Shown here piece by piece: positions 46,492-59,062 of a stretch of DNA of 64,000 nt. The stretch is from positions 5,611,129 through 5,675,128 of the forward strand of contig JAEMBT020000007.1 of the NCBI GenBank assembly GCA_018873245.2, in the 5' to 3' direction. The notes under the pieces are model-generated. The model had not been told where the DNA came from. It saw only the letters and a list, made by a program, of their open reading frames with translations, and ran no database searches. Made by a program: the position numbers and the translations under genes. Within the stretch, counting starts at the first letter, position 1. Each line of letters opens with the position of its first letter. This stretch comes from Archegozetes longisetosus. Its lineage: Eukaryota; Arthropoda; Arachnida; Sarcoptiformes; Trhypochthoniidae.

Positions 46492-48454
46492 ATGAAATGC
46501 TGTAGGCCTTTCTTTTGGTAATATTTTCCGATGCTTGCGTTTTGCGCTGATGGGAGGATTAGGAAATTTCGTGCGCATTTGTCTTTTAAAAAACAGTGCT
46601 TCAAGTAGAGCCTAAAACTGAAACTGAAACAGAGATTAGTCTACTATGAAAATCCTTGAACCATTCATCTGAATACCTTTGTTAATTGCATAAAACAGGT
46701 GTACGTTTGAATTCGTTTCATTCACTATTTTATTTAATCACAATAATTATTTAGCTTGCGTCCGTTTCAGCTCTACCAGTATTTTATACAGACTTTCGCT
46801 GATTTCCGTTTGAAACTGATCTCTAACTAAAAATGTATTCAATAAACTCATTTAGACTTGAAACTTTGAAAAGCTAACTTTGACTAAACAAAAATGTATT
46901 TTAATCAAAATTTTAAAACAAAATATAATCATATCTACAGGCCTTAAACTCTTATGTGATGGCTAAATTGATTTTCAAGTCATTAAACTATTTATCTAAA
47001 GATTCATTAAACTTTTTGAAGGAAATATTTGATTTCATGGTTAATGTCGGCTAAATAACTATAAAGCGACTATTTAGTACAACGAATAATACAACGAATA
47101 CTTAATATATATGGTTATGCAAAAGTTCTCAGTTATCGCTTACACATTCAATGCCTGATCAGTTGTGTCTTATCTATTAATAATGTTTATTTATATAGAT
47201 ATCAAAATAACCTAAATGTTTATTTTGGTAGATTAGTCATCGGATTTTATGGTGCCCACATCGAACTATAGCTCAAAAAACTAAATTCATACTTTCTTAT
47301 TAAATTAGTAAAACACCGTTTTTCTACCATAATTAATTTGAAAAGTTTTGCCTCACTTCTGAGTAAGCTCGTTATCGATCCAGTGTTGCAACCTTTAGAT
47401 ATCTCCAAGTTGTAACAATGAGTCATATTAGAGGTGGGGATATCGCAAGTCCGGGTTTTCTTTTCTTTCCATAACTAATGAAAAGTTTAGTAGTGTTTTT
47501 TTGCTATTCAGATCTTTTGCTTTGGTAGACATTAGATTTCTCATCATTTGGAGTTATACAGGTCTTCAAGTGTGAAAATTCTTATTTTGGTAAACAATGA
47601 TAATTTTGAACAATGGAAAATTTGAAGATTACACTATAAGCTTTACATTAACATGCTCACGAACCCAGCTAAAAATTGATTATCACCTTTAAATTCAAAC
47701 TGATTCAAACATATGTTTATAACTTCAATAGAACATAGTCGAGAAATATCCTTAAAATAAAACTGAAAATCTTAACAAGTCAAATGAGGGGTTCTCGAGG
47801 CCCCATAAGTTGTGATGTTTATAGCATATTTATCATTTTACTTTCAACACATTGAGATTATTCCAAGAGCCTTCAGTCAAATGCTGTATCTCGTGCTGAC
47901 TCTTGAACTATACTTTGAATTTATTACTATTTCACATTAGCTTTATCAAAATTGAAGTGACTCGCATTGTTAATCCATCTGAAAAGTATTCAGATTCAAA
48001 GCAAAATCTGTAGTTCATAATCTATCCACTTAAACATTAAAACATGATTAAAACATGGAAATTAAAGTATGGAAATTGTTCAATAATTAGAGAAGTAATT
48101 ATCCACTAATTATTCCTAAACTTAATTAACTGAAATGTTTTTTGGTCCCAATCTCTAGTGTGGACGTAATTAATGTATAGTTTGATGGTCAACGAAAAAA
48201 CAGTCCATTCATTGATTTGACGCCTCTCTGCAAAGCATTCAATGATATTGTATGTGAAGAACACGAGAAAAATCAATATTTTTGATGCAAAACAAAACTA
48301 GAAATAAATTAATACTTATTTTTATTGATCGATTTAAATAATAATATTTATTAATAGTTATTTTAAATATAGACTCAAATCGTAAACAATAGTTGGCCAA
48401 AAAGTATTTACCTCTCCCTTCAATTAAATTAATATTTAATTTAATCCTCAAAAA
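46492..48454. other. Intergenic upstream of dynamin
   Basis: No gene was recognised. The last few hundred bases must contain the dynamin promoter and 5' UTR, whose start cannot be placed. Confidence 0.45.
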
Positions 48455-51400
48455 ATGGTTGTCGGAAACGAAGGAATGGAGGGTTTGATCCCAATTGTCA
48501 ATCGATTACAGGACGCTTTCGCCCAATTAGGTATTAATTCCTTTTAATTGTCTATTTTTACTTTACCCTTTTGTCACCTTTCACTTAATCCCTCCTTTAG
48601 TCTCATTTTTAATCCCATTTTTAACCCATTTATGAATTGGTTATTCAATCGGAAACTAATTGTTCGCTAATTGAATTGTTATCAAAATTAGAGTTTTATT
48701 CTATTACCGAATTAGATTAATGATTACGCAAATTGCGTAATAGTTTATGATTTAAGTCAAATTTTGATTGCAATTGAGTCTCATTTATAAATATGAATAC
48801 GAATCGTACTGATTAAGATATTGATAACGCTATTGATTAATGCGTTTAACGTAAATCATAACCTATTGCTATTTAATTAACTCATTTGTCCACAATGTTT
48901 AGGCGTAAGTATGTCTCTGGATTTGCCACAAATAGCAGTGGTCGGCGGACAATCGGCTGGAAAGTCGTCAGTCTTAGAGAACTTTGTCGGGCGCGATTTT
49001 TTGCCTCGAGGTTCGGGTATTGTTACCAGAAGACCACTTGTCTTACAACTCATTAATTCAACTATGGGTTTGTTATACATTTACTCATTTAATTGAATTT
49101 TTATTCTTTTCTATTGATTGATTTATTGTGGAATCTTTTTTATTGATAATCTCATTGTTTTATACAAAAGTATTGTTAATTTTGATGCATGAATCACGAC
49201 TTCTCGTGAATATTGTTACGGTTTTGCAATCTATTTGCAATATATTTGCAATTTATAGTGTTGCTTACTTTTGACAGTCATCAATACATCATGTCATTAA
49301 TTATTTAAATTCTTGAGCCTATGCATTACATTAATTGTTGACTGAACTCTCAAAATATATTTGTTGCTCGAGTATCGGGTTATATAAATTCTATGCAATT
49401 TTTTCTGAAAATACTTAATGGAAATATATAAGAATAAAAGACTATTTTAAAGTTAGCTTTGATACTATGGAGAAATTTTTACCATCAATGCTAATAATTC
49501 ACTCAATAAGTAGAGTAATATCATTCTGGATTTAGCCTTATTTTTGAAATTTAACACTCAAAGTTGATCTGACAAAAATTTCATATTTTCAGTTTTATGG
49601 CAATTATATATTGTTTATCAATAGAGGTTAGGAGTTAAATTCAAACTTTAGTGTTATTTTACTTTTACATTTTACTCAAACATTGCCTTAGAGTAAATTT
49701 AATCATTTTATAATAATATTTGTTCAATTGTTTCGCTTGATATTTATGATTAAATCTCTACTTCTATTGTAGAGTACGGAGAGTTTCTTCACTGTCGTGG
49801 AAAAAAGTTTACAAATTTTGACGAAATTCGTAAAGAGATTGAAGATGAGACTGATCGAACCACTGGCTCTAATAAAGGCATTTCTCCAGTGCCTATCAAT
49901 TTACGCATCTATTCCCCATATGTACTCAATTTAACACTTATAGATCTTCCAGGTTTGTCATCTATTTATTGAGATATTTTGGTCAAACTATACGTTTTAT
50001 ATCGCTTACAAGCTTGTAATTAAAACTATCTTTCCTCAAACAACAGCTAATTTCACAGCACTTTCAAAGCTTAGATATTAGAAGCTCTTCTAGAAATTGA
50101 TAACTTATTTCGAACTAATTTGATTACTATTTATGCAACAAATTTATGAATTATTAGAATTAGAAAGAGATGTGCAAAACATAATTCGACTAAGTGTTTG
50201 TTTGTTAGGTATGACCAAAGTTCCTGTTGGTGACCAACCGGCAGATATTGAGCATCAAATTAAAGAAATGATATATACTTACATAAAACGAGAGAATTGT
50301 TTGATATTAGCGGTTACGAGCGCTAATCAAGACTTAGCCACTTCTGACGCACTAAAGTTAGCCAAAGAAGTAGATCCAGAAGGTCTACGAACTATTGGCG
50401 TGATCACAAAATTAGATTTGATGGACGAGGGCACAGATGCTAGAGATATTCTCGAAAATAAATTATTGCCACTTCGTAGAGGATATATTGGTGTTGTTAA
50501 CCGTTCGCAAAAAGATATTGAAGGCCGAAAAGACATCAAAGTGGCTCTCGACTCGGAACGAAAGTTTTTTCTTTCACATCCCTCCTACAGACATATGGCT
50601 GACAAAATGGGTACACCATATCTTCAACGAGTTCTTAATCAACAACTCACTAATCATATTAGAGATACTTTACCTGCTTTGAGAGATAAATTGCAAAAAC
50701 AGATGTTAACCCTTGAGAAAGAAGTGAGATTTCAATTGACTTTTTCCAAACAATCCATCTTTTGAATGACAAATCTTATAATTATGTTTGATTTGATTGT
50801 GATTAAAGGTTGAAGAATACAAAAATTTCAGACCCGATGATCCGACACGTAAAACAAAAGCAATGCTTCAAATGATACAACAATTGCAGACAGACTTTGA
50901 GCGTAATATCGAGGGCAGCGGTTCGGCAGCCATAAACACATCAGAGCTATCAGGCGGTGCTCGTATTAATCGTTTGTTTCATGAAAGGTTTCCGTTCGAA
51001 ATTGTTAAAATGGAATTCGATGAGAAAGAGCTGAGGAAAGAGATATCCTTTGCCATTCGCAATATTCACGGCATTCGAGTCGGTCTCTTCACTCCTGATA
51101 TGGCATTCGAAGCAATAGTTAAGAAACAGATCGGGCAGCTGCGTGAGCCCTCACTTAAATGTGTTGATCTGGTCATTAGCGAGTTGGGAAATGTGGTACG
51201 AAGATGTACGCAAAAAATGATTCGTTACCCACGATTGAGAGAAGAGACTGAAAGAATTATAACGACACACATCAGAGAAAGGGAACAGAAAACCAAAGAA
51301 CAAATTTTACTTCTAGTGGACGTGGAGCTAGCCTATATGAATACTAATCACGAAGACTTTATTGGCTTCACTAATGCACAACAATCTGCTGAAAGTGCTC

Positions 51401-54400
51401 AGGGAGGCAAACGAAAGCTCGGAAATCAGGTTATTATTCGTTTACGCTTTTGTTCCATATATGATCACAATATTCTTCTAGATGTTTAGATTCACATTGA
51501 AAATTATTGAGATCCCGAGCACCCAGTCGTTGTAATTTCAATTAAAGCTTTATTCGGGTCTTAGAAATGCTGAAAAAATCTTAGTTTTTAAAATTTTTTA
51601 TTCTCGAAATTAGTTGCAAAATTTTAGAAAACTACAAATTAATTCAAAAATGATTTTAGGTTAACCTTTAGATGAAAGATAGTAAAAAAATTGTGAACAT
51701 ATATAATAAATACTGTAATAATTTGTTGCGCCGCTTGTCTAAATCACTGTCTTTTTTTTTGTGCGGCGCTGCCCAGACTGGGGTAAGAGTCCTGTGCATT
51801 CTGATTGTCTTTCTTTGGCGCTTTCTTTGGCGTCTAAAGCACTTGAAATATTTTTCTCAATTGACAGGTTATACGAAAAGGTTATATGTGTATTCATAAT
51901 CTCGGTATTATGAAAGGTGGCTCTAGAGACTATTGGTTTGTTTTAACCAGTGAATCAATTTCCTGGTTTAAAGACGAGGAAGAAAAAGATAAAAAGTATA
52001 TGTTACCACTCGATGGACTCAAAATTAAGGTAATTATCACTCGTGTCATGTTTGGTCTGACTTATGTTTTTGTTAACATTCTTGTCTGATTAACGTTTCA
52101 TTTTCAATTTCCAATAATAAGGACATTGAGCAGGGTTTTATGTCGAAACGGCATACGTTCGCTATTTTTAATCCTGATCAAAGAAATGTGTACAAAGACT
52201 ATAAGCAGTTGGAGCTATCGTGCGAATCACAGGAAGATGTAGATTCCTGGAAGGCCTCATTTCTCAGGGCTGGTGTCTATCCTGAGCGTTCGAGTGCTGC
52301 TGATCCGTCAGCTAATGGAGATGATGGTACTAACGATAGTGGATCTACAAGTCTTGATCCGCAGCTCGAGAGACAAGTAGAGACGATTCGCAATCTTGTC
52401 GATTCATACATGAAAATAATCACAAAGACTTTCCGGTTTGTTATAACCCGATTAAGTTTTGTTATTTTATGCCAAATTTTCTCAAAATTAAGTTATTTTG
52501 ATTTGGGTGTAGCTCAGATTCTTCAATAGATATTGAGTTAACTCTGAAAATATACGCAAAAAATATTTTATTTAAAAATCAATAAAATGTTTAGTAAAGG
52601 GTCTAATGTTAGAGTCCAGTAATGATATATTTTCTGTATATAAGACCTGAAATGACTTGGGAACGGTTTTCAATATTTCACATTGAAAGATATTCTATCA
52701 TTATGAAAAATTGCTGTTTTGTTCATTGATTCTCTACTCGATATCAAAAACTGATTTGCCTAAATTTATGTGACCAAAACCACCGGCTAATTAATTTTAA
52801 AGTCTCAATGATAAGATGTTATTTCAAAGGTTGTTTAACCTCTTGCTTATGTTGAGCTTAATTTTTGATTTGATTTCAGTAAGTATTTATACTAAGACAG
52901 AAGGCATAGAACTAATTGTTGATAACGAACTGAATCGATTTTCATTTCAGTATTAAGTCACTCGTGTGAAATGCTTGAGTTTGTAGTATAAGTAGATCTG
53001 GGTATGAGCTCAATTGAAGATCTGCCAAATCTAGAGAAAAGGCCAATTATTAACTCTGAACTGACAAATACAAACCTCTGGTTTTAGTGATGTATTCAAC
53101 CCTAAAATAATTAGTATCTGAAGTTAGATTAATATAACTTGTAATAAAAATGCTACAACGGCATATTTTTCGACTTGAGCTTTAGCTAAGTATTTAATCA
53201 TCAGATTAACTGTTAATCATTGGTTCAATTATTAATTACAGGGATTTAGTTCCGAAGATAATAATGCATCTAATGATAAATGATTCGAAAGAGTTCATAT
53301 ATGGCGAATTATTGGCAAGTCTTTACGCAGCAGGAGATCAGGTATTGATTTGAGATCAAATGAATTAAACTTATGACCGATAATGAAAACTGATTTAATA
53401 AAAGGCACAAATGATGGAAGAGTCACCGGAAGAAGAGCGCAAACGAGAAGAGATGTTACGCATGTATCATGCCTGCAAAGAAGCACTTTCTATAATTGGT
53501 GACGTCTCAATGCAGACCAGTTATCAACCGGCACCGCCACCAGTCAAGGACGATTGGACGCTACGCAATTTAGCGCCGTCTCCAACCCCACCCGCATCGG
53601 TACCTCAATCGAATGTTCGGCCACAAATGAATAACCCGAGTCGACCTGCGCCGCCACCGGCAGCAAATCCATCGAGAGGAGCGCCGCCACCACCTGGTCG
53701 CCCGGCACCAAATATTCCTGGTCGGGGAGCACCGCCTCCTTCTGGTCGGGGAGCAGGCCCGGGATCATTACCACCACCACTCATTCCAACGTAAGTATTT
53801 GAATGTTTAGGACTTACTTAAAATAATGAAATGCTTAATTCCATTCTGTTGTAATTGTTTGGCTTTTTGTAATTGTTTTCAATGCCGCAGACGAGGAATG
53901 GGGGGAATGCCTAACGTTCCGCCACGTATACAACAAGCTGTTACGGACACAATTCTCGATGCCTTCGGGATGCCTGTCCACAAATAAATGCACTAAATCT
54001 ATAAACTATTAACAATATATTTATTATCATATATAGACATATATTGTTCTAATTCTCTGTTAATTACAGCGGCGTTTTCGCGTTTGTAGACTTGACTACT
54101 ACTATATTACATATTTATATATATTAGCACTTATTAGGACTAATTATCAAAGCTTTAATCAATTTAAAACTAGAGTAAGAGTTAAAATTTTTAAGTATAT
54201 ATTAAATACTTAATGAAATTGAAAGTAACTCATGATTCAATACATATATATATATATTTACCATTGTTTTAGTACTAATGCTATTGTTATTATAAGCGAT
54301 AACGCCGTTGTTATTTGTTGTCGTTTAACTAAACAAATTTTCAAAACAAATTAATCCGTGTTAATGTTATATTAGGCGCGCCGTTCCGCTATTCCCGACG

Positions 54401-54463
54401 ACTGATAGACCTTTACTTCCACCTCGAATACCCGACCGACCGTCGATACCGTCTCAGCGATGA
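48455..54463 (+). CDS. shi: Dynamin (shibire), membrane-fission GTPase
   Basis: Exons: 48455-48530, 48903-49067, 49773-49952, 50209-50723, 50809-51429, 51868-52029, 52122-52435, 53242-53341, 53405-53790 and then either 53891-53987 or 54376-54463. The two forms encode 871 and 868 residues. Dynamin polymerises on the necks of coated pits and severs them by GTP hydrolysis. The GTPase motifs are all present: G1 GGQSAGKSS (40-48), switch Thr67, G3 DLPG (138-141) and G4 TKLD (207-210). The stalk contains [18 protein letters not shown]. The PH domain starts [19 protein letters not shown]. The GED has SYMKIITKT...[17 protein letters not shown], and the last region is proline-rich. All junctions keep frame, and the order is that of classical dynamins rather than dynamin-related proteins. 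Confidence 0.97.
54376..54463 (+). other. shi: Alternative last coding exon of dynamin
   Basis: After TATATTAG an 88-base segment continues the phase left by exon 9 and reads [20 protein letters not shown] followed by DRPSIPSQR and TGA. It is rich in proline with PxxP-type SH3 ligands (LPPRIP). The nearer last exon 53891-53987 instead reads [14 protein letters not shown] and ends AFGMPVHK. Both begin with the same TR, as expected for mutually exclusive 3' exons in the proline-rich domain. Confidence 0.75.
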
Positions 54464-55277
54464 CTTAGGATATAATAATTAAAATTAAAATTCGGTCATT
54501 TTATGATTGGGTCAATTTTGTGATCCAATCAGTACAATGCGGACGCGTTGCACATTCCAGCATAAGAACTAATCATATAATAAGACAGATTTGATTTAAG
54601 TATTTTTCTCTCTTGTAAATAGTAAAGTATGGAAACAGTAAATGACAATAAATTAGTATTTAGTCCGAACTTTAAAACTGATGTCTCGCTCTTTTCCGAT
54701 CTGCTATCACATCAACTCTCAGATGAAGTATTTTTCTTCTCTTCAACTATTAGTTCTGAAAAGTTAGGCCGAAAACAGCTATAAATCGATTTATTTACAT
54801 TAAAAAGTTTATTATTATTCTGTAATGAAATTGTTTTTCAATTGAATTGTAATTTATGTTTTTATTATAATTAATTTAATTTATCATATTATTCAAGCGG
54901 ATAATAATCACAAATTATTAATATTATCACGAAATTCGCGAATAAATTATTTAAATATTTCATTGAATTTATTTTTGTTTAATTTTTCTATTCATAATCT
55001 TTAAGACCTATGTCTATAATAATTTGTGATAAACTGAGAGAATCACAAATAGGTTGTGAAAATTGTCAAAAGCAATACCGATATTGAATGTCTAATCAAT
55101 TTACCTAAAGCTTAACATGTGTTTAGAACCAAATATATTTCAAATAAAAGCATTCAATTAGAAAATAAAACATATCGAAAGTTTCACTTAGTTTTCAATT
55201 TGTTCATATTGATCCCAATTCAATTCTAACTGATTTCATACAAGTATTAGCTTATTGTTAGATTCCTTAATATTGGA
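54464..55277. other. Dynamin 3' flank and intergenic
   Basis: AATAAA at 54647-54652 is a suitable poly(A) signal for the long dynamin form. The rest is AT-rich without features. Confidence 0.45.
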
Positions 55278-55459
55278 TACAGTATTACTTCGACATAGTG
55301 AACCTCCTTATAACGAATTCTCGTTATAGTGAAAGCGATAGCCTGTTGCTGACACACATTAACTAATAAAAAATAACGTCTTAGTCTTAACGTGAAACCT
55401 TGTAGTCAATGTTAATTATTGGTCCTCTGCTATTCACTATATCGAGGTATTACTGTGTA
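55278..55459. mobile_element. pogo/Tigger-type MITE (182 bp)
   Basis: The ends TACAGTATTACTTCGACATA (55278) and the inverted TACACAGTAATACCTCGATA (ending 55459) resemble the CAGT...ACCTCGATATAG ends of pogo/Tigger elements. They also share AGTGAA after the terminal block. The flanking TA fits that superfamily. There is no coding content. Confidence 0.75.
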
Positions 55460-55617
55460 TGAACACAATCAGGAATAGGTTCTAACCATTCTCTGCATTA
55501 GAAGTAGTGAATGTTGGATCAATTAATCTTAAACCTTGTGCAACAATATTTAACATAAACAAAAAACATAACACCGACGCGATGAAAGGAGCCCTAAATT
55601 ATGGACATGACGTACAC

Positions 55618-55967
55618 CTCTTTATACATTTGGGCGCAATGTCAGACCACAGACCGTTTCTCTTGCAATATATCCTATTCGGGCCGAAGAGTCTGAATCC
55701 CCGATTACATATGAACGTAAGACTGCATCCAGCTACGGGTCTTGTATTACATGAACTAATAACATAACCGTTCGATAGTTTTCTTATTAGTTGACAACTT
55801 CCTTGTCGACGTAAACACTGCGGTGGCACTCCTGACCACCGACCATTTCTTAGACAAGTTCTTACACTTGAGCCGTAAAGTTGATAACTAGGATAGCAAC
55901 AGATTTTGCACGTCGAACCAATTTGTTGGTTGCACGGACCTATTATTTGATGACAATTTTTAGAAAT
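55618..55967 (-). CDS. Orphan exon with two sushi (CCP) domains
   Basis: An open 350-base minus-strand segment is bounded by an AG acceptor (CAG before 55967) and a GT donor (after 55618). It encodes two adjacent sushi modules. The first contains GSTCKICCYPSYQLYGSSVR and CLRNGRWSGVPPQC. The second runs from SCQLIRKLSNGYV through GCSLTFICNRGFRLFG to CKRNGLWSDIAPKC. Sushi modules mediate extracellular protein binding. No neighbouring exons were identified on either side, so it may belong to a gene with long introns or be an isolated remnant. The modules look functional, with all cysteines and tryptophans kept. It is not obviously part of the receptor at 40483. Confidence 0.7.
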
Positions 55968-56065
55968 CTGATTTTACTCACAATTCAAATTCTGAACTTC
56001 TTTATACAAAATTTCGACGAAAATATAATTGCATAGCATAAACATTCGTTTCAAATGTTGTAAAT

Positions 56066-56318
56066 CACTGCCGTAGCCAGTTTATGAGCCAAGGTAGGCT
56101 AAAAGTGTCAAATGAGAAGCTCAAGTTTGCTTATCAACATTCAACTATCTTTTCATTCCTTATCAAGTTTTTTAATTAATGTTTGACAATAGGCAATTGA
56201 TGCATCAAACGAATTGTTTCGATTTTTTAAACGTTCTTTCAATACAGACCTAGACAGATATTTTTAAGAAAATATGTGGAGCTATAGTTTCGTAACTTCC
56301 CCGTTGGCTACGGCTGTG
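56066..56318. mobile_element. hAT-type MITE, copy 1 of 2
   Basis: The ends CACTGCCGTAGCCA and inverted CACAGCCGTAGCCA are typical hAT-like termini. The flanks TTGTAAAT and TTGGCAAT are an imperfect 8-bp duplication. About 250 bases match the copy at 63627-63891 in the same orientation, including the TAATGTTTRACARTAGGCAAT-like centre. There is no coding content. Confidence 0.75.
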
Positions 56319-57300
56319 TTGGCAATTATTTAGTAAGTAACTAAATTAGCGAATATTACCCAGAAAGTATGCATTTTGCGGTAAAAAGAGTCGAGGGCAT
56401 TGAGAATAAACTAGAAATTTTATTAAAATTGACGAAAAAATCATACATAACGAAAAAGTTAACATTTTAACGTGAATGCAATTTTTGATTTGAATTGAAC
56501 ATGTCTTTATTTTCTTGTCATCAAATTTTATGAACTTTACTCTTATTTGTTCAGATGATGTGTAATTCGATGTTTTTAGTATTTTCCCCTTTGAGTCGCT
56601 TCTGGTTTGATAGATTTATGTTAGTTCGACGAAATATTATCGAAGTCTTGATTTTGCAAAGTATCATTAAGACAACCAAAAGTCCAATGTATGTGCTTTC
56701 GATCGGGTAAATAAGGCTTGTATTTATTGGATGAGCTTTCAATTAAAGTCAATAAAAGTATAAATTATTATACTTTTCAAGGTATTTCTTTTATTTTTTA
56801 AATTCAATTATTTCTAGAAATATTTTCGAAAATAAAATTTAATATAGAACTAAAACTAAAAATTTAGTAGTTTATAAATGAAAGAAGTACTGGAAAGTCC
56901 AAAAATATGTACGCATAGAGGGAGTACAGTGAAAGCTCTGATTTATAAACCTTAATTTATAATCATTCCAACCAGTTATATTTGATGAAAGTCAGTTTAA
57001 TACACTTGAGCTTATTTCAATATTAATAAGAATTATTGATTAATAAAGTGGGTTATATTTTAGATCTGCAGGCTGCTTAGAATAAAATGCTCTGTTTAAT
57101 GAAATAACCTCAAAACAGGTTTTATATTCCCCAGAGTTTGATTGTGACAACTCTTTATTTACAATAGAACTTTAAAATATTATTTTCATTGATAGTGATA
57201 ATTTAAATTGAATTAAATAAATAATTATATATTTGCTTTTATGTAGTTTATACATTAAAGATACATGTACTTTGGAGATATGATGCTTGTATAAGAAGCG
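56319..57300. other. Intergenic, AT-rich
   Basis: No supported gene. An open frame at 56551-56742 on the minus strand lacks recognisable motifs. Confidence 0.4.
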
Positions 57301-57466
57301 TTAGCTGAAGAAGCGGTTCGACATAAACATGATTTCTTTATCATCACCAACTGATTCATGACTAAAGATGATGATAATGAAATCATGTGTATATTGGCTT
57401 TGCTTGTATTGTTATAGAGTTTCAAGATTATTTGATTAAGCTTAAGGAACCGCTTCCTCAGCTAAA
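57301..57466. mobile_element. Hairpin MITE, copy 2 of 2 (166 bp)
   Basis: The ends TTAGCTGAAGAAGCGGTTC and inverted TTAGCTGAGGAAGCGGTTC are 19-bp near-perfect repeats. Inside lies a hairpin formed by AACATGATTTCTTTATCATC and GATGATAATGAAATCATG. The same internal sequence is at 9108-9290, where the ends are more decayed. Confidence 0.75.
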
Positions 57467-58057
57467 GTAGTAATATTGATGGTGATAACGATAGCAGTAG
57501 TGCCCATCTAAAGACTTATTTGATAATAATCTCAAAGTCTACAGTTGCAGATACTCAAATTGTACTTGCGATAACTATATGCGAATTATCTCTAACTAGA
57601 GATTTTTCATTCAGGGGTTTTCTGCAGCCTGCAGGTCTAAAATGCGACCATAAAGTGATAAAACAAATTTTAATTGTTTTTAAAAATCTAATTTAAATTA
57701 AATACTGACTTTTTATCAAATTGAATTGGCTGACCTATTGATAAGCTGTAAAGAGGCTTGTCTACCCTCATAATTGTACAGTCATTGACAAAAGTATCTG
57801 ATTCTGTTTTTGAGGGTTTTCTTAGTAGTAAAGGTTAACAGGTTTTGACGACAAATTTTTGAATAAACTACGTGTTAAGACTTACATTATAGTAGGTCGA
57901 TCCCTTGTTAGGTAGGTGAATTATTCCAATACATTTTGTTAGAGAAATTGGACGATAATTTTTAAATTGTAATGAATGAAAACTAAACTAGATGAAAAAT
58001 GATTAGTTAAGTGTATTTTTGTTTCATTGAGATATCGTTTATCTAAGAGCTACAGAC

Positions 58058-58719
58058 TAATGGCGTCCGCGAGTAACCGAATTGCGGTTCGATTCAGTTG
58101 GATTTCCTTTTTCCTGAAAGTTACGATTTGCAGTTAGGTTCGGTTCCATAAATAGAGATTTGAGGTTCGATTCGGTTTATATTCTCGATTTAAAAGCGGC
58201 GTGCGGTTCGATGCGATTCTAATTTAGAGGACCGCGGTTTGTTCGCTACGAACCGTAGAGCTAACTAACGTAATATTTTGAGAAATTTTATATGAAACAA
58301 ATAATAAAAGCCTCTGATAGCTATGACTAATAATTCATGTGTATTATTATTTTAGTTCATACTCAAATTACAGATTGCACTCAGTTTTTGTTTATATGTA
58401 TTGCGTTAAATTTTAGAACATGTTGACTAATAAGTATTGAAAACTCTTAAAGTATTGTACAAAATGATAGCATAATTTCATAAGTTATCAAAAATCAATT
58501 TTTTCTATTGTTAAATCTGAATTATATAAACCAAACGTATCTGATTAATATAAAACAAAAACTTATGCTCAATATAAGTTGAGGTTCACCCGCGGGCAAC
58601 CGCGGTTCAGTGCGGCTAGATTCTAGCAATGTCAAGTGGTTTGCGGTTCGGTGCGGTTTGAGGCATTGCGGTTTGCGGCGAGGTTCGGTTAGATCAAAAA
58701 TTTATTTCAAACACCATAA
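58058..58719. mobile_element. Nested non-autonomous hAT element rich in CGGTTCG motifs
   Basis: The element splits the arm of the surrounding foldback element and is flanked by an exact 8-bp duplication CTACAGAC (58050-58057 and 58720-58727). The ends TAATGGCGT and inverted TTATGGTGT match imperfectly. Both subterminal regions (58070-58260 and 58580-58700) are packed with GCGGTTCG/AGGTTCGGTT motifs, unlike the AT-rich surroundings. Such clustered motifs are typical of transposase binding sites in hAT ends. Confidence 0.85.
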
Positions 58720-58796
58720 CTACAGACCTAAATAACAGAAAGATGTGATTTTTCCAAAAATCATGACTTTTTAACATAAAAAGATGATCTGAACGT

Positions 58797-59062
58797 CAAA
58801 TTGTAGATTATTTAAATATATATTAATAAGTTCTATAGGAAATCTATTTTCAAATCAATATAATAAAGTACCGTCTGATTTATAATTTTTGCGCGTTAGA
58901 TCTCACAATATAATAATATTCCTACCTAAATCTTAAAAAGGTTGAATCATTATTGCATCTAATAAGCAAATTATTAGTCAAATGATATTTTACTATATTG
59001 ATTAGAAAAAAGATTTCCTATAGAATTTATTGATAGATATTCAAATCATCTATGATTGGACA
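58797..59062. repeat. Internal palindrome of the foldback element
   Basis: TTCTATAGGAAATCTATTTTC near 58830 is inverted near 59010 (GATTTCCTATAGAATTTATT). The pairing covers about 75 bases per arm around a centre of about 115 bases. Confidence 0.65.

Noticed and set aside
51672..51899. Open frame with a GC-richer patch in dynamin
   Set aside because: It lies mostly in the intron before the PH-domain exon and its frame does not match the PH domain; the true exon starts at 51868.
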